64,000 nt of DNA, from positions 53,420 through 117,419 of the forward strand of contig NZ_VJZD01000003.1 in the NCBI RefSeq assembly GCF_009377175.1, read 5' to 3'. The notes beneath the pieces were generated by a model. It was given only the letters and a program-made list of their open reading frames with translations, ran no database searches and was not told where the DNA came from. A program made the position numbers and the translations under genes. Below are positions 63,016 to 64,000 of the stretch, one piece after another (positions within the stretch are counted from its first letter, which is position 1; each line of letters begins with the position of its first letter). The stretch comes from Streptomyces adustus. Its GTDB lineage: Bacteria > Actinomycetota > Actinomycetes > Streptomycetales > Streptomycetaceae.

Positions 63016-63972
63016 ATGGCGACGTCCCTGGCGCCGCACCCCGGTGAAGTGCGTGTCCCCGCGGCGCCCGAGCCCCGACAGCGGCGTCGTGGCCGGCTGC
63101 GGCGGCAGATCGCCGACAACGCGCTGGCGTACGCGTTCCTGGCGGGCGGCATCCTCTGCTTCGCGTACTTCTCGTGGTATCCGCTGGTCCGCGGCATCAC
63201 CCTCAGCTTCCAGCAGGACAACCTCGTCACCGACCCGGAGTGGGTGGGCCTGACCAACTACCGCCATCTGTTCGCCGACCCGCTGTTCTGGACGGCGTGG
63301 CGCAATACCGCCGAGTTCACCGGCATCGCCCTGGTGTTCGGCTACGCGGTGCCTCTCGTCATCGCGGTCCTGCTCAACGAACTGCGGCACTTCAAGGGGT
63401 TCTTCCGGATCGCGGTCTATCTGCCGGTGATGCTGCCGCCGATCGTCTGCGTCATGCTCTGGCAGTACTTCTACGACCCCGGTCAGGGGCTGTTCAACAC
63501 GCTGCTGCGGGGCGCGCACCTGCCGACGTCGCAGTGGGTGCAGTCGCCGCACATGGCGATGATCTCCCTCGTCCTGGTGTCGACATGGGCCAACATGGGC
63601 GGTGCGACGCTGATGTACCTGGCCGCGCTCCAGTCCATCCCCGGCGACCTGTACGAGGCGGCGGAACTCGACGGCGCCGGGATCTGGGCGCGGCTGCGGC
63701 ACGTGACGCTGCCGCAGATGCGGTTCGTCATGCTGGTCCTGCTGCTGCTCCAGATCATCTCCACCATGCAGGTGTTCATCGAGCCGTTCCAGCTCACGGG
63801 GTTCACCAACCCGTCCACGATCACGGTGATGACGCTGATCTACCGCTACGCCTTCGCCGTCAACAACGACTTCGGCCTCGCCGCCGCCATGAGTGTGCTG
63901 CTGTTCGCCGTGCTCGCCGTCTTCGCCGCGTGCTACCTGCGGCTGACCCGCGACACGTCGGACCGGGGCTGA
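63016..63972 (+). CDS. sugar ABC transporter permease (MalF type)
   Basis: 318 residues; ATG with AAGGAGA upstream. A basic N-terminal tail, then six hydrophobic helices, starting ALAYAFLAGGILCFAYFSWYPLVRGITLSFQ. The EAA loop that contacts the ATPase reads EAAELDGAGIWARLRHVTLPQM. The usual partner ATPase (MsiK-like) is not in the window, as is common in Streptomyces, where one shared ATPase serves many sugar importers. Confidence 0.93.
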   Translation: MATSLAPHPGEVRVPAAPEPRQRRRGRLRRQIADNALAYAFLAGGILCFAYFSWYPLVRGITLSFQQDNLVTDPEWVGLTNYRHLFADPLFWTAWRNTAEFTGIALVFGYAVPLVIAVLLNELRHFKGFFRIAVYLPVMLPPIVCVMLWQYFYDPGQGLFNTLLRGAHLPTSQWVQSPHMAMISLVLVSTWANMGGATLMYLAALQSIPGDLYEAAELDGAGIWARLRHVTLPQMRFVMLVLLLLQIISTMQVFIEPFQLTGFTNPSTITVMTLIYRYAFAVNNDFGLAAAMSVLLFAVLAVFAACYLRLTRDTSDRG

Positions 63973-63984
63973 GGAGAACCCGAG

Positions 63985-64000
63985 ATGACCACCACCGCCC
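63985..64000 (+). CDS. start of a further gene, probably the MalG-type permease (partial)
   Basis: An ATG follows GAGGAG with good spacing 12 bp after the first permease stop. Only MTTTA is visible before the window ends. The second permease is expected here from operon logic. Confidence 0.6.

Overview
The window is about 70% G+C, with strong G/C bias at third codon positions, GTG starts, Tat and Sec signal peptides and families typical of Streptomyces (snapalysin, DUF5987, WYL regulators, DUF4139 pairs, BacNav, GPP34, IS5/IS256/IS21 remnants). It reads as accessory DNA of a Streptomyces chromosome. No rRNA, tRNA, CRISPR or complete prophage was seen.

Layout. 0-5.3 kb: a secreted protein / Tat DUF5987 / GMC oxidoreductase operon on the minus strand, then a FadR-type GntR regulator coupled to a lipocalin-like protein, with a perfect 27-bp palindrome at the regulator promoter. 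5.6-18.4 kb: a DUF5959-like protein, a pair of DUF4139 proteins, a Tat-exported metallophosphoesterase fused to a beta-propeller, a TPR protein, a divergent VOC/LysR pair, and a small Gly-Arg-Asp-rich secreted protein. 18.4-31.5 kb: a decaying zone with broken IS5 and IS21 pieces, frameshifted and internally deleted genes, and a few intact genes (GNAT, YbaK, WYL regulator, bacterial voltage-gated cation channel, histidine phosphatase). 31.8-44.2 kb: a STAND NTPase behind a duplicated palindrome, DUF2071, VOC, aldo/keto reductase, and a catabolic-type cluster (SnoaL-like, SDR, LysR, CatC-like isomerase, MFS exporter, TetR). The SDR and TetR promoters carry related palindromes. 44.7-52.5 kb: a polytopic membrane protein, snapalysin, a GNAT-AAA+ fusion, a YunG-like protein and a two-domain VOC protein, with IS256 and IS21 scraps between them. 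53.1-64 kb: a polysaccharide locus with two multidomain secreted GH87-type glucanases, a LacI-family regulator, and a carbohydrate ABC importer that runs off the right edge.

How the genes work together. The right-hand locus is the most coherent system. Two secreted GH87 enzymes share the family's Asp spacing (i, i+23, i+24) but carry different accessory modules. They would cleave alpha-1,3-glucan (mutan, nigeran, fungal wall glucan) outside the cell. A lipoprotein binding protein and MalF/MalG-type permeases would import the oligosaccharides, and the LacI protein would repress the locus. A 15-bp motif recurs once before the first GH87 gene and three times in the divergent promoter region between the second GH87 gene and the transporter, so it is a candidate cis-element for the locus.

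Limits. Everything here is read by eye from sequence and remembered family features. No database search was run, and domain limits are approximate.
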